Assembly (NCBI GenBank): GCA_963740215.1
Contig: CAVUDJ010000015.1
Coordinates: 372,001 to 436,000, forward strand
Direction of reading: 5' to 3'
DNA: 64,000 bases
Source of the DNA: CAVVAL01 sp963740215
Lineage (GTDB): Bacteria > Actinomycetota > Actinomycetes > Mycobacteriales > Cryptosporangiaceae
Shown: positions 1 through 9,202 of the stretch, one piece after another
Numbering within the stretch: position 1 is the first letter of the stretch
How the letters are laid out: each line of letters begins with the position of its first letter
Made by a program: the position numbers and the translations under genes
The notes under the pieces: generated by a model
Told to the model about the DNA's origin: nothing
Database searches by the model: none
The model's input: only the letters and a program-made list of their open reading frames with translations

Positions 1-205
1 CACTGTCCGTGGTACGCAGCACGGTGCCGGCGCTGCCGCTCGCCCACGCGACCCGCGCGCTGACCGCACTGAGGCCACGCAGCCGCGCGTCGACGCCGGT
101 CGGAGTGAGTTCCCAGGTGAGCTTCGGAGGAGTGAACGCCAGGGTGCTGAGCGCCGCCACGACGGCGAGTGCCCCGGCCAGACTCGATCGCGATAACGGT
201 CTCAT
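1..205 (-). CDS. Secreted YCF48/BNR-type beta-propeller protein (N-terminal part, runs off the window)
   Basis: Reading leftwards from an ATG at 205, the frame stays open to the edge of the window. It starts with a positive tip and a hydrophobic stretch typical of a Sec signal peptide. The next segment, reading LRGLSAVSARVAWASGSAG followed by TVLRTTD, is the first blade of the YCF48/sialidase-like repeats found in secreted actinobacterial proteins annotated as oxidoreductase or glycosyl hydrolase. Only about 68 residues are visible, so an enzyme activity cannot be assigned. It lies downstream of the polymerase gene on the same strand, 57 bp away. Confidence 0.6.
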   Translation of the reverse strand, partial: MRPLSRSSLAGALAVVAALSTLAFTPPKLTWELTPTGVDARLRGLSAVSARVAWASGSAGTVLRTTDS

Positions 206-262
206 ACGGGCAAACTACCCCTACGGTCGGATTCCGCAGCTGGACCGCGTATCCAACCGCAG

Positions 263-1909
263 TCATTTGGCGTCGGCGTAGCTCTCTACGACGGCGACAT
301 CGAGCGGGAACCGCACGGGACTGTCGCCGAACAGCAGCCGCCCTGCCTCGTCACCGGCGTCGCGAACCGCGCGCACCACCAGGTCGGCCAGCGAGCGCGC
401 GCAGTGCACCAGCACCTCGTCATGCTGGAAGAAGACCAGCTCGGCGCCGGGGATCCCGGTCAGCTCGTTGCGCAACGTCGCCAGCAGCACCAGCGCCCAC
501 TCGGCGGCGGTGGCCTGGACGACGAAGTTGCGCGTGAACCGGCCACGGTCACGCGCCGCCTGCCCTGCCTGCCGGCCCACATCGGGTTCGTCCCCTTCGC
601 CGGCGAGCGCTGCGCGCCAGCGGTCGGACGGCGGCGGGCACGTACGCCCGAGCCGCGATCGCACCAGCTCGCCGCGCTCACCGGCCCGCGCCGCCGCCTC
701 GACGAAGTCCAGCGCGGCCGGGAACCTCCGGCGCATCGTGGCCAGCAGCGGTATCGCCTCCCCGGAACTCGCGCCGTACATTGCGGCGAGCAGTGCGATC
801 TTGGCGCGGCCACGGTCGCCGCCGAACGCCTCGTCGGCGAGTGCCGCGTACAGGTCGGTCTCGGCCGACGCCCTGGCCATGCCGCGATCGCCGGACAGCG
901 CGGCGAGGATCCGCGGCTCCAGCTGGCTCGCGTCCGCCACGACCAGCACCCAGCCCGGGTCCGCGACGACCGCGCGCCGCACGACCTTGGGAATCTGCAG
1001 CGCGCCGCCGCCGCGGGTGGCCCACCGCCCGGAGACCACGCCGCCAGGCACGTACTCTGGCCGGAACCGTCCATCGTGGACCCATTGCTCCAGCCACGAC
1101 CAGCCGTGCGCCGCGTGCAACCGGGACAGTTCCTTGTACTCCAGCAGCAGCGGCACCGCCGGATGGTCGATCTCGCGGAGCACCCACGAACGCGCCGACG
1201 CCACCTCGACGCCCTCGCGAGCCAGCGCGCGCACGACCTCGGCCGGCGCGTCCGGATTGACCCGTCGCCCGCCGAAGACCGCCGCGATCTCCGCCGACAG
1301 CTCGCCCAGACGCCGCGGCAGCTGTCCGGCAACCGGACGCGGGCCGAGCACCTCGGTGAGCAGGGCGTCGTGGACGTCCGAGCGCCAGGGCAGCCCGACC
1401 TGACCCATCTCGGCCGCGATCAGAGCGCCCGCAGACTCGGCGGCCACGAGCAGCCGCGCGGGCCCTCCCTGGTCAAGACGCCTCACCTGCTCGCGGTGGA
1501 CGCCGACGACCGCCTCCAGCGCATGGTCACCGAGCCCGCCGCGATCCGGCTCGAACAGCGTCTCCTGCAGGTCGCGCGGGCCGGGCACCGGATCGTGCGG
1601 CACCGGCAACCCACGCAACCGCGCCCACGCAGCAGCCACCGACCGTGGCTCACCCCACCGCCCGTCGTAGCCCAGGAGCAGCGCCTCGGTAAGCGCGAGG
1701 TCGTGGCAGCGCGCGACGCGCACACCGGCCCGGAGCAACGCCGGGTAGACGTCCGCGGTGGACGCCCACACCCACCGGGCCAGCTCGTGAGCGGCGACGG
1801 CGGCCGCCAGCTCGGCGTGCTGCTCAGCGGGGCCGGCGGGTGCGCCGTCCTCGCCCAACGGCTGGATCAGCGCCCCGCCGCCCCAGGTCGTCGCCAGCGC
1901 CAGCCGCAC
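263..1909 (-). CDS. Bifunctional 3'-5' exonuclease/DNA polymerase (family A, PolI-like)
   Basis: A family-A DNA polymerase lacking the 5' nuclease domain, about 548 residues. The N-terminal half is the degenerate 3'-5' exonuclease-like fold. The polymerase half has motif A (DASQLEPR, near residue 323), motif B (RAKIALLAAMYG, near 365) and motif C (QHDE, near 495), so the catalytic aspartates are present. This class occurs in many actinomycetes in addition to the full-length replicative PolA, and its role (probably repair or gap filling) is not settled. I chose the GTG at 1909 because upstream residues in the open frame look non-coding; the Shine-Dalgarno is poor, so the start is uncertain. 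Confidence 0.85.
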   Translation of the reverse strand: MRLALATTWGGGALIQPLGEDGAPAGPAEQHAELAAAVAAHELARWVWASTADVYPALLRAGVRVARCHDLALTEALLLGYDGRWGEPRSVAAAWARLRGLPVPHDPVPGPRDLQETLFEPDRGGLGDHALEAVVGVHREQVRRLDQGGPARLLVAAESAGALIAAEMGQVGLPWRSDVHDALLTEVLGPRPVAGQLPRRLGELSAEIAAVFGGRRVNPDAPAEVVRALAREGVEVASARSWVLREIDHPAVPLLLEYKELSRLHAAHGWSWLEQWVHDGRFRPEYVPGGVVSGRWATRGGGALQIPKVVRRAVVADPGWVLVVADASQLEPRILAALSGDRGMARASAETDLYAALADEAFGGDRGRAKIALLAAMYGASSGEAIPLLATMRRRFPAALDFVEAAARAGERGELVRSRLGRTCPPPSDRWRAALAGEGDEPDVGRQAGQAARDRGRFTRNFVVQATAAEWALVLLATLRNELTGIPGAELVFFQHDEVLVHCARSLADLVVRAVRDAGDEAGRLLFGDSPVRFPLDVAVVESYADAK

Positions 1910-2085
1910 CCTCTCATTTAAGCCCGCCCTACCGACACTTCCGCCGAGACTGCGGCCCAGCCGGACAACGCACGGTGGACGCCGTGAACACCATCGGCTA
2001 GCTGTTCCAACGCCGCGAGGTGTAGATCTCGCCTGAGTAGGGCATAGCTGGACTGTCCACATTCCCTCTGCGAAGGAGACCGGCA

Positions 2086-2355
2086 GTGACTATTACCGGG
2101 ATCATCGTTGCGATCATCGTGGGCGCCATCATCGGCGTCCTGGGCCGGCTCGTTGTGCCCGGCAAGCAGAACCTGCCGATCTGGCTGACCGTCGTCATCG
2201 GTATCGTCGCCGCCCTCATCGGCACGTTCCTCGCGAACGCGATGGGTGTCGGTGACACACGCGGCTTCGACTGGATCGAGTTCCTCTTCCAGGTCGCGCT
2301 CGCGGCGGGCGGTGTGGCTCTGGCTGCGGGTCTCTACCCCCGAGCCGTTAGGTAG
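2086..2355 (+). CDS. GlsB/YeaQ/YmgE-family small membrane protein
   Basis: An 89-residue protein with three hydrophobic segments and the glycine-rich GAIIGVLGRLVVPGKQ motif typical of the GlsB/YeaQ/YmgE (transglycosylase-associated) family. Members are stress-linked integral membrane proteins of unknown biochemistry. The GTG start is well supported by AAGGAG at 2073-2078, seven bases upstream. The gene is divergent from the polymerase gene and convergent with the DivIVA-like gene, so it is probably monocistronic. Confidence 0.85.
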   Translation: MTITGIIVAIIVGAIIGVLGRLVVPGKQNLPIWLTVVIGIVAALIGTFLANAMGVGDTRGFDWIEFLFQVALAAGGVALAAGLYPRAVR

Positions 2356-2411
2356 CACCACTGAACCCGGAAGGGCTGGCGCCAGCAGGTCGGTGCCAGC
2401 CCTTCCGCTTG

Positions 2412-3917
2412 TCAGCGCTTCCGCGTGGACGGACCCGCACTGCGAACGGGACGCCCGCCGTTGCTCGGCTGCGGCACCGGACGACCGGGCGAGGGCTTGG
2501 GCCGCTCCGCCGTGTCAGTCCCGGTATCGGCGTCCTCTTTGGACTCCCCGGCCGTGTCCCCGTCGGCGAACTCGGGCAGCGTCATGGTCTTGTCCGGGGC
2601 GGTTTCCTCGGCGGGTGAGTCATCCTTCACCGGCTCGGCCGCCGAGGTGTCGTCCGAAGTGGACGCGACCGGCTCATCCTCCTTGACGGCCGGCGTCACC
2701 TGGGTGGGCTCGTCCGCCCGCGGCTTCGGCGAAGGCGGCGATGAAGCCGCGGACGAGGGCGAAGGTGAGGACGGGGACGGCGACGGGGATGGCACCGCAG
2801 CCTGCACCTGCGTCGGCTGGTCGGCGGGGCGGGCCAGCACGGTCGTCGCCTCTGCATCGGTGGGCTTCGCCGGCGGAGCCTCGGGCGCGGCCGCGACCCC
2901 GGTGGCGGTAGCACGTGCCGTGCCCTCAGCCCGTGCCGTGCCGCTCTCAGCCCGTGCCGCGCTCGGGGCAGGCGCCGTCTCAACCGGTGCCTTGCTCTCC
3001 GCCGGTGCCTTGCTCTCCGCCGGTGCCTTGCTCTCCGCCGGTGCCTTGCTCTCCGCCGGTGCTTTGCTCTCTGCCTCAGCGTCATCCTCGCCGAACAGCT
3101 CCGCCGAGCGTCCGGTGAGGCGGGCCACTGCCTCGCGCAGCTTCGTCATCTCCTGCTTGATCTGGCTACGACGCTGCTCCAGCTGGCTGACCTTCAGCTC
3201 GGCCTCGGCGACGAGGCGGCCGGCCTCGGCGCGGGCACCGGCGAGGATGCCCTCCGCCTCGCGGCGTGCCAGCTCGATCGCGCCGCGGCCCTGCTCCTCG
3301 GCCTTGGCGCGGACGCCGGCGGCGAACTGCTCGGTCTGGGTGCGCAGCGCCTCGGCGCGCGCTTCGGCCTGCGACCGCACGCGTTCGGCGTGCCGGTCTG
3401 CCTCGTTGCGGACCGTGGTCGCATGGCGGTCGGCCTGAGTGCGGATGGCTATCGCCCGCTGCTCCGCGTCGCGAGTGACCTGCTCGGCCTGCGCGGTCTT
3501 CTGAGCCAGCTCGGCGTCGATCACCGTCCGCCGCTCGGACTCGATCTTGTCGAGCCGGCCACGCAGCGTGGCGGCCTCCGAGTCGGCGCGGCTGCGGATC
3601 TCCTCGGCCTCGTCTTCCACGAGGGCGAGGATCTGCTCGGCGCGCGCACCGAGGTGTTTGAAGGACGGTCGCTCGGCGACGGTACGGCGACGGAGGTCGA
3701 CCATCTCAGCCTTGACCTGCTGCACCTGCGCGGCCAGCGCCTGCGCCTGGACGATGGCGTCCTCCCGCTGGGCGGCGAGAGCGGCGACCTGCCCCTCCAC
3801 CTGCGAGACGAAACGGTCTACCTGCCTACGGTCATAACCACGTAGAGCGATATCAAAGGTCGATTCGGTGTTTGAACTTCCACTCAAAGTGAATATCTTC
3901 TGATCTCCGTCAGCCAT
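2412..3917 (-). CDS. DivIVA-domain coiled-coil protein with Pro/Ala/Glu-rich tail
   Basis: About 501 residues. The N-terminus (FDIALRGYDRRQVDRFVSQ) is a DivIVA/Wag31-type membrane-targeting motif. Residues about 40-270 are rich in Ala, Glu, Arg and Gln with heptad-like periodicity, a long coiled coil like those of polar-growth scaffolds. The last 200 residues are low complexity and acidic/proline-rich, with a six-residue repeat ESKAPA in five copies, then a basic end. Probably a cytoskeletal or cell-envelope scaffold rather than Wag31 itself, given the long tail. The ATG at 3917 is preceded by GAGG nine bases upstream; an in-frame ATG at 3962 lacks this. Confidence 0.75.
   Translation of the reverse strand: MADGDQKIFTLSGSSNTESTFDIALRGYDRRQVDRFVSQVEGQVAALAAQREDAIVQAQALAAQVQQVKAEMVDLRRRTVAERPSFKHLGARAEQILALVEDEAEEIRSRADSEAATLRGRLDKIESERRTVIDAELAQKTAQAEQVTRDAEQRAIAIRTQADRHATTVRNEADRHAERVRSQAEARAEALRTQTEQFAAGVRAKAEEQGRGAIELARREAEGILAGARAEAGRLVAEAELKVSQLEQRRSQIKQEMTKLREAVARLTGRSAELFGEDDAEAESKAPAESKAPAESKAPAESKAPAESKAPVETAPAPSAARAESGTARAEGTARATATGVAAAPEAPPAKPTDAEATTVLARPADQPTQVQAAVPSPSPSPSSPSPSSAASSPPSPKPRADEPTQVTPAVKEDEPVASTSDDTSAAEPVKDDSPAEETAPDKTMTLPEFADGDTAGESKEDADTGTDTAERPKPSPGRPVPQPSNGGRPVRSAGPSTRKR
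2984..3073 (-). repeat. 18-bp tandem repeat inside the DivIVA-like gene
   Basis: Five near-identical 18-bp units (CCGGTGCCTTGCTCTCCG on the + strand) lie head to tail and encode the ESKAPA hexapeptide array. Copies are nearly identical at the DNA level, including third positions, which points to recent expansion. The array length probably varies between strains. Confidence 0.85.
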
Positions 3918-4056
3918 TTGCCAATCCTCACATGGGCCGCTGCCTATCCGGAACACGAACACGCGGCCGCCCTAGTTCCCGCGAGGCTGTGCGACAAACT
4001 CCTAGCTGGTGACGACCGCAGCCTCGGCGGCGGGAACCCGCCACCGAAACGACGAA

Positions 4057-4100
4057 GTGTGCAGGATGTTCGCGGCCATAGGCCGAAACATCCTGCACAC
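4057..4100 (-). terminator. Perfect-stem hairpin after the S1 protease gene
   Basis: A 14-bp perfect inverted repeat (arm GTGTGCAGGATGTT) with a 16-nt loop lies 12 bp past the stop of the protease gene. No T-tract follows, as is usual for high-GC actinobacterial terminators. It belongs to a series of similar long hairpins at gene ends in this window. Confidence 0.7.
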
Positions 4101-4112
4101 CTCGTTACTGCG

Positions 4113-5294
4113 TCAGGAGAGCAGCGTCAACCCGAGCGCGCTGAGCACTTCGTCGACCGGCTGGAAGAACGACCGGAATCCGCTGTTGTTGCAACCGGTA
4201 ACAGTGCCGCCGGAGACGATCCCCTGTGCCAGCGTGTCGGCGTAGAGCGCGCCGCCACTGTCACCCGGCTGGGTGCAGACGTTGGTACGGATCAGTCCGC
4301 CCACGGATCCCTCAGGGTAGTTCACGGTGACGTTGTACGCCTGGACGGTGCCGCACGTGGTGCCGGTGGTGGAACCGGTCTTGCAGACGGTCGAGCCGAC
4401 CGGGACGCGGCTGAACCCGGTGATGCTCCGGGTCGAGTTGTTGTGCAGCACCGCCGGACGCGGGTCGAGCGAGGTCGGGTTGTTCACCCGGATCGTGCCG
4501 TAGTCGTCGCCGGGAAAGTTCTTCGCGACGCTGGTGCCGATCGTCTGGCTGTTGGTTCGCCAGGTCGAGATCGCGCGGGTGCAGTGGCCGGCGGTGATCA
4601 CGAAGAACGTGTCGCCGGACTTGGCGTTGAACGCGGACGAGCACCGCGAGCTGCCGCCGAAGATCGCCTGGCCACCGAAGAACGCCTGGGTGCTGAGCCG
4701 GCCGTCGACCCGCTCGACCCGCACCTGGCTGCCGAACGCGCGCAGCCGGCCCAGGAGCGCCGTGGTGGCGGGGTCTGCGGTACCAGAAGGCACCTGCACG
4801 GCGACGACGTTGTTCACCACGTCGACGGACCAGCTGGTATTCGGAACCGCGCCGGCCTTGTCGAGCCCTGCCTTGATCGCGTCGAGCTTGGCCGTGCTGT
4901 TGCCGACGACTCTGGCCTTGGCGCCACCTGCGGTGACCTGCTTCGCCGCCGCCTGGTCGAGCACGTTGACGACCAGCGCGCCGGTGGCCGGGTCGAGGAA
5001 GCTGCCGGCCGTGCGGGCACCGAGTGCGCCGGTCAGCCTGCCTGCGAGTGCGGTCTGAGCGGGCTGCGCCGCGATACGCCGGGCCGCCTCGGCAGCGGGC
5101 ACGCCCTGGGCGCTGAGGTACTTGACGGCCGCCTGCTGATCGGTGGCGCCGGGCTCGGCGGCGTCGGCGTGCTGGATCGCGGTGGGACTGGCGAGCGGTA
5201 GAGCGAGGACCACTGCCGCGGCGGTACCAACGAGCGCGGCGGCAAGACCGACGCGACGCGTTGTACCGACGAGCGAGCCGTGGGGCAACTGCAT
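4113..5294 (-). CDS. Secreted S1-family serine protease (alpha-lytic/streptogrisin type) with propeptide
   Basis: About 393 residues: a Sec signal peptide (residues 1-45, ending near ADAAEP), a long propeptide (to about 195) of the alpha-lytic protease prodomain type, then a chymotrypsin-fold catalytic domain. The triad is visible as TAGHC (His near 232), DDYG (Asp near 262) and GDSGG (Ser near 343). Cysteine pairs (SRCSS/HC, VCK/TCG, VC/GC) fit the three disulfides of streptogrisins. Likely an extracellular protease that folds with its prodomain. The ATG at 5294 has GGAGGG upstream, better than the ATG at 5333. Confidence 0.9.
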   Translation of the reverse strand: MQLPHGSLVGTTRRVGLAAALVGTAAAVVLALPLASPTAIQHADAAEPGATDQQAAVKYLSAQGVPAAEAARRIAAQPAQTALAGRLTGALGARTAGSFLDPATGALVVNVLDQAAAKQVTAGGAKARVVGNSTAKLDAIKAGLDKAGAVPNTSWSVDVVNNVVAVQVPSGTADPATTALLGRLRAFGSQVRVERVDGRLSTQAFFGGQAIFGGSSRCSSAFNAKSGDTFFVITAGHCTRAISTWRTNSQTIGTSVAKNFPGDDYGTIRVNNPTSLDPRPAVLHNNSTRSITGFSRVPVGSTVCKTGSTTGTTCGTVQAYNVTVNYPEGSVGGLIRTNVCTQPGDSGGALYADTLAQGIVSGGTVTGCNNSGFRSFFQPVDEVLSALGLTLLS

Positions 5295-5495
5295 TGAACC
5301 CTCCATGGGTCTTCGGCGCACCGGGTTGTGCACCGGACCGCCTCGACGCGCATGCCGGTCCGCGTCGTGGCGGGGGGCCGGACCGCCCCGCGCGCATGCC
5401 GGTGCGCGACAGAACCCCCTGGTGTCCGGCCGGCACGGAACCTAACACCCGTTCTGCGCGAAATCTAGACTAAACGGAGATAGCGGATAGTACGG

Positions 5496-6548
5496 TCAAG
5501 GGTGCGGAACGTCACGACGGCGGCGCAGCATCAGGCCGGCGAAACCGGCCATGAGCAGGGAGAACCCGAGCGCACCGGTGGCTCCGATCACCAGGGGCGA
5601 CAGCCCGTTCGCGGGCGCTGATGGCGGCTTTACGACAGGCGAGGGCTTCACCGCCGCAGCTGTTCTCGGTGGCGACGGGCGCGCGGCCGGCGCGGTCCAC
5701 CGCCGCAGCGGCTGGCCGACCCCCTCGGACACCGTGACGTACCCAGAACCGTCGGCGGCGAAGCTGATCGCCTCGCCCTGTGGCTCCCCCGGCAACGCCG
5801 TACGGCGCGGGTCCTGGCTGGTCATCGCTGCCGCCAGGTCGCCGCCGTCGACGTCCCACTCGTACGCGTCCGTGTACGTCCTGAGCACAACGCGCCGCTC
5901 GTCGGCGGAGAGTGCCGCGCCGGTGACGAGCGTGCTCGCGAAGCCGCCCACGTCCGGACCGCCAACGGTCTGGGTCGGCGCGATCGCCACCTCACCGGCC
6001 ACCTTGAGCGGGACGGTCGCCGGGGGGCCGGTGAGCGGGCGCGACGAGACGTAGATCCGCGCCAGGCCGGCCAGCGTCTTGGTCACTACGAGTACCCGCC
6101 CGTCCGGCTGGGCGAGCAGTGCCTCGGCGTCGTACGCGCGGTCGGGGTAGGTGAGCCGGTACGTGGTGCCACGGGTGGCGCCCGGTGGGATCCGGTTGAC
6201 CGCGATCCGCTGCCGCTCACGACTGTTGTCGCCGATGTCGCCGACCCACAGCGTGCCGTCCGCGCTGCGCGCCAGGTCCTCGGGGTCGAGCGGGTTGAAC
6301 CCGCGATCCGTGATCACCCGCGCCACCCGGCACGACCGGTCCAGGACGAACAGCCGCAGGACGCTGGTGCCGAACTTGCCATCGTTCATCGCGATGTACC
6401 CGGTGGGTGTGGTGACCAGGCCGCTCACCTCGTCCAGGCGCGGATCCTTCAGGACACACACAGTCTGGGGATCCGCCGCCGCGGGAGTACCAGGTAGAAC
6501 GATGATTCCGCAGGTGAGCGCAGTCGCGAGCCGAAGGAACAGGGGCAC
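5496..6548 (-). CDS. Secreted beta-propeller-like protein with C-terminal membrane anchor
   Basis: About 350 residues. A signal peptide (LATALTCGIIVLPGTPAAA) is followed by a propeller-like domain containing WVGDIGDNS and LDEVSGLV motifs, seen in uncharacterised SdiA-regulated/esterase-like phytase-type propellers of actinomycetes. A Pro-rich linker precedes a single transmembrane helix (near 320-340) and an RRRRD cytoplasmic tail, giving a type I topology facing outside. Start GTG at 6548 lies 20 bp after the LacI gene, so both may be cotranscribed. Substrate unknown. Confidence 0.65.
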   Translation of the reverse strand: MPLFLRLATALTCGIIVLPGTPAAADPQTVCVLKDPRLDEVSGLVTTPTGYIAMNDGKFGTSVLRLFVLDRSCRVARVITDRGFNPLDPEDLARSADGTLWVGDIGDNSRERQRIAVNRIPPGATRGTTYRLTYPDRAYDAEALLAQPDGRVLVVTKTLAGLARIYVSSRPLTGPPATVPLKVAGEVAIAPTQTVGGPDVGGFASTLVTGAALSADERRVVLRTYTDAYEWDVDGGDLAAAMTSQDPRRTALPGEPQGEAISFAADGSGYVTVSEGVGQPLRRWTAPAARPSPPRTAAAVKPSPVVKPPSAPANGLSPLVIGATGALGFSLLMAGFAGLMLRRRRDVPHP

Positions 6549-6568
6549 CCGGCCAGTCTGCCAGGCCC

Positions 6569-7588
6569 TCAACGGGAGATCTTCGGCCCCGACCCGGTCG
6601 AGCCGCGCACCACCAACTCCGGCCGGAACAGCAGCTCCGAACCCGGCGCCGGTACACCGTCGCTCTCGTCCAGCAGTGCCTGGACCGCCGCGATGCCGAC
6701 CGCGTCCACCGGTTCCCGGACCGTCGTCAGTGGAGGATCCGTGAAGGCGATCAGCGGCGAGTCGTCGAACCCGACCACCGAGACGTCGCCAGGCACGGTG
6801 AGCCCCAGCGAGCGGGCGCCACGGATCGCGCCGAGCGCCATCATGTCGCTGCCGCAGACGATCGCCGTGCAGCCGCGTTCGATCAGCGCCACCGCCGCCG
6901 CGTGGCCGCCTTCCACTGTGAACAGTGTGTGCTCGATCAGCTTGGTGACGTCGGTGACGCCGAGCCGCTCCTTCATGTGCCGTGCGAAACCCTCGATCTT
7001 GCGGATCACCGGCACGTAGCGGCGGTGCCCGATCGAGAGGCCGATCTTCTCGTGCCCCAGCTCGACCAGGTGGTTGACGGCGAGCCGCATCGCTTCGCGG
7101 TCGTCGGTGGAGATGAACGGGGCGGCGACGCCGGGGTGGTAGCCGTTGATCATGACCAGCGGGACGCCACGGTCGAGCAGCTTCACGTACCGGCTCGGAT
7201 CGGACGCGCTGTCGGCGTGCAGCCCGGAGACGAACACGATGCCCGAGACGCCGCGCTCCAGCAGAAGCTCGGTGAACTCGTCCTCGGTGACGCCGCCTGG
7301 AGTCTGGGTGCACAGCACCGGCGTGTAGCTGCGCTGGATCAGGGCACGCTCGATGACCTGGGCGAACGCCGGGAAGATCGGGTTGTCCAGTTCGGGTGTG
7401 ATGAGCCCTATGAGGCCGGCGCTGCGCTGGCGGAGCCGCACCGGACGCTCGTACCCGAGGATGTCCAGCGCGGCCAGAACCGCCTCGCGCGTCGCCGCCG
7501 AGACGCCCGGTTTGCCGTTGAGCACCCGGCTGACCGTCGCCTCACTCACACCCGCCTGTGCGGCGATGTCGGCCAGCCGTGCGGTCAT
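6569..7588 (-). CDS. LacI-family transcriptional regulator (probable maltose/maltodextrin repressor)
   Basis: About 339 residues. Residues 1-50 form the LacI helix-turn-helix and hinge (LADIAAQAGVSEATVSRVLN). The rest is the periplasmic-binding-protein-like effector domain (GLITPELDNPIFPAF, the YHPGVAAPFISTDD segment, VVGFDDSPL). It sits directly downstream of the GH13 gene at the end of a malEFG-GH13 gene line, as MalR does in Streptomyces, so it most likely binds the GCAA-GAAG-TTGC operators upstream of malE and the amylase gene. The ATG at 7588 gives the canonical family N-terminus. Confidence 0.85.
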   Translation of the reverse strand: MTARLADIAAQAGVSEATVSRVLNGKPGVSAATREAVLAALDILGYERPVRLRQRSAGLIGLITPELDNPIFPAFAQVIERALIQRSYTPVLCTQTPGGVTEDEFTELLLERGVSGIVFVSGLHADSASDPSRYVKLLDRGVPLVMINGYHPGVAAPFISTDDREAMRLAVNHLVELGHEKIGLSIGHRRYVPVIRKIEGFARHMKERLGVTDVTKLIEHTLFTVEGGHAAAVALIERGCTAIVCGSDMMALGAIRGARSLGLTVPGDVSVVGFDDSPLIAFTDPPLTTVREPVDAVGIAAVQALLDESDGVPAPGSELLFRPELVVRGSTGSGPKISR

Positions 7589-7599
7589 AGCCCGTGAGC

Positions 7600-9136
7600 C
7601 TAGTTCACCAGTGCGTTCGCTCCGGCGCGCCACCACGCAGCGGCCTCCCCGGGCACCATCGTGTGGTTCAAATGCGACCCTGACGTGTGCGTTTGAACCG
7701 CACCACTGGAGAGCAGCAGCTCGCCGTCGAGGGGCAGCTCCACGGGGGCCGTTCCCGTGTTCACCGCGCACACGAAGTCGCCCCGGGCGAACGCCAGCAC
7801 GCCGTCGGGGGCGTCCAGCCAGCGCAGCTCTCCCTCGATCGTGCGACGCAAGACCAACGCCGCGCGGTACAGCGCCAGCATCGAGCCAGGGTCCTTGTCC
7901 TGAACCTCCACGCTCAGAGCGCGCCACGACGCCGGCATCGGCAGCCACGGCTCACCGGACGCGAACCCCAACGCCGGCCCCGAGGACGACCACGGCAGCG
8001 GCACCCGGCATCCGTCCCGGCCGCGTTCGGTGCGGCCGGAGCGCTCCCACATCGGGTCCTCGCAGCGCCTCGTCCGGCAGGTCCTGACCTCGGGCAGGCC
8101 CAGTTCCTCGCCCTGGTACACGTACGCCGAGCCGGGCAGCGCCAGCATGAGCAGCGCCGCCGCCCGCGCCCGCCGCACGCTCCCGTACCGCGTGACGTGG
8201 CGCTGGACGTCGTGGTTGGACAGCACCCAGGTCGGCGACGGGATCACCAGCGACTCCTCGATCACCCGCCGCATCGCTTCGGCCTCGAATGGCAGTCGAG
8301 GAAGTGGAAGTTGAACGCCTGGTGCAGCTCGTCGGGGCGGACGTAGCGGGCGAGCCGCTCGGCGTCCGGTACCCATGCCTCGGCCACGCGCGATCCGCTC
8401 GCCGGGGTAGCTGTCGAGGATCTTGCGCCACTCGCGGTAGATCTCGTGGACGCCGTCCTGGTCGAAGTACGGCAGCTGCTCCTTCGTCAGCAGCTCGACC
8501 TGGCGGGTACGCCCGACGTCCGGGAACGCCGGGTCCTTGACCATGCCGTGCGCCACGTCGATCCGGAACCCGTCGACGCCCCGGTCGAGCCAGAACCGCA
8601 GGACGTCGGCGAACTCGGCGCGCACCTCCAGGTCGTCCCAGTTGAGGTCGGGCTGCTCGGGGGCGAAGAGGTGCAGGTACCAGGTGCCGTCCTCGACCTG
8701 GGTCCACGCCGGACCGCCGAAGATCGACTCCCAGTCGTTCGGCGGCCCGTCGCCGCGTCCGGGGCGGAAGAGGTAGCGGTCTCGTCCGGTCGGCCGGCGA
8801 GTGCCTCCGAGAACCACGCGTGCTGGTCGGAGGTGTGGTTCGGCACCACGTCCACGATCACCCGCAGGCCCAGCGCGTGCGCGTCCGCGACCAGCGCGTC
8901 GAAGTCGGCGAGCGAGCCGAACAGCGGGTCGACGTCGCGGTAGTCCGCCACGTCGTAGCCGCCGTCGGCCATCGGCGAGGTGTAGAACGGCGTCAGCCAC
9001 ACCGCGTCGACGCCGAGGTCGCGCAGGTACGGCAGCCGGCTGCGGGCACCGGCGAGGTCGCCGATGCCGTCGCCGTCGCCGTCGGCGAAGCTGCGCACGT
9101 ACACCTGGTAGATCGCGGCGTCACGCCACCAGTCAT
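7600..9136 (-). pseudogene. GH13 alpha-glucosidase/oligo-glucosidase, frame broken at several points
   Basis: The pieces together give a full GH13 (AglA-like) intracellular glucosidase. It starts WWRDAAIYQVYVRSFADGDG, then VVPNHTS (region I), GFRIDVAHGM (nucleophile Asp), EAWVPD (acid Glu, in a third frame) and VLSNHDVQRH (region IV). Frames change near 8790 (-1), 8399 (+1) and 8299 (-1). The ATG at 9136, inside repeat C1, is also one base out of frame with the body; adding one A would give MNWWRDAAIY. The gene follows malG and would hydrolyse imported maltodextrins. Conservation of all catalytic regions argues for sequence error rather than decay. Confidence 0.8.
7664..7700. other. Inverted repeat inside the 3' end of the GH13 gene
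   Basis: GGTTCAAA (7665-7672) and TTTGAACC (7692-7699) form a hairpin with further pairing towards the loop and outside. It lies about 65 bp before the stop codon, within coding sequence. A role in RNA folding or as an operator is possible but unsupported. Confidence 0.4.
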
Positions 9137-9202
9137 GGCACGCCTCGCTACGCCGGTGGCGCTTCGCGCATACTGTGCTCACTGATCGCGTGCTCCGCGC
9201 TC
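9132..9202 (-). repeat. Operon-linker repeat, copy C1 (malG to GH13)
   Basis: Read on the minus strand, the element starts at the TGA of malG and ends at the ATG of the GH13 gene. It shares with copies C2 and C3 the blocks GGGCACAG-like (here GAGCACAG), TGCGCGAA, and AGCGAGGCGTGCCATGA. See the entries at 26239 and 32987. Confidence 0.7.

Noticed and set aside
404..1921. 505-codon + strand frame opposite the polymerase gene
   Set aside because: Shadow of the high-GC polymerase gene; Arg/Pro-rich without motifs, while the minus strand carries all polymerase motifs.
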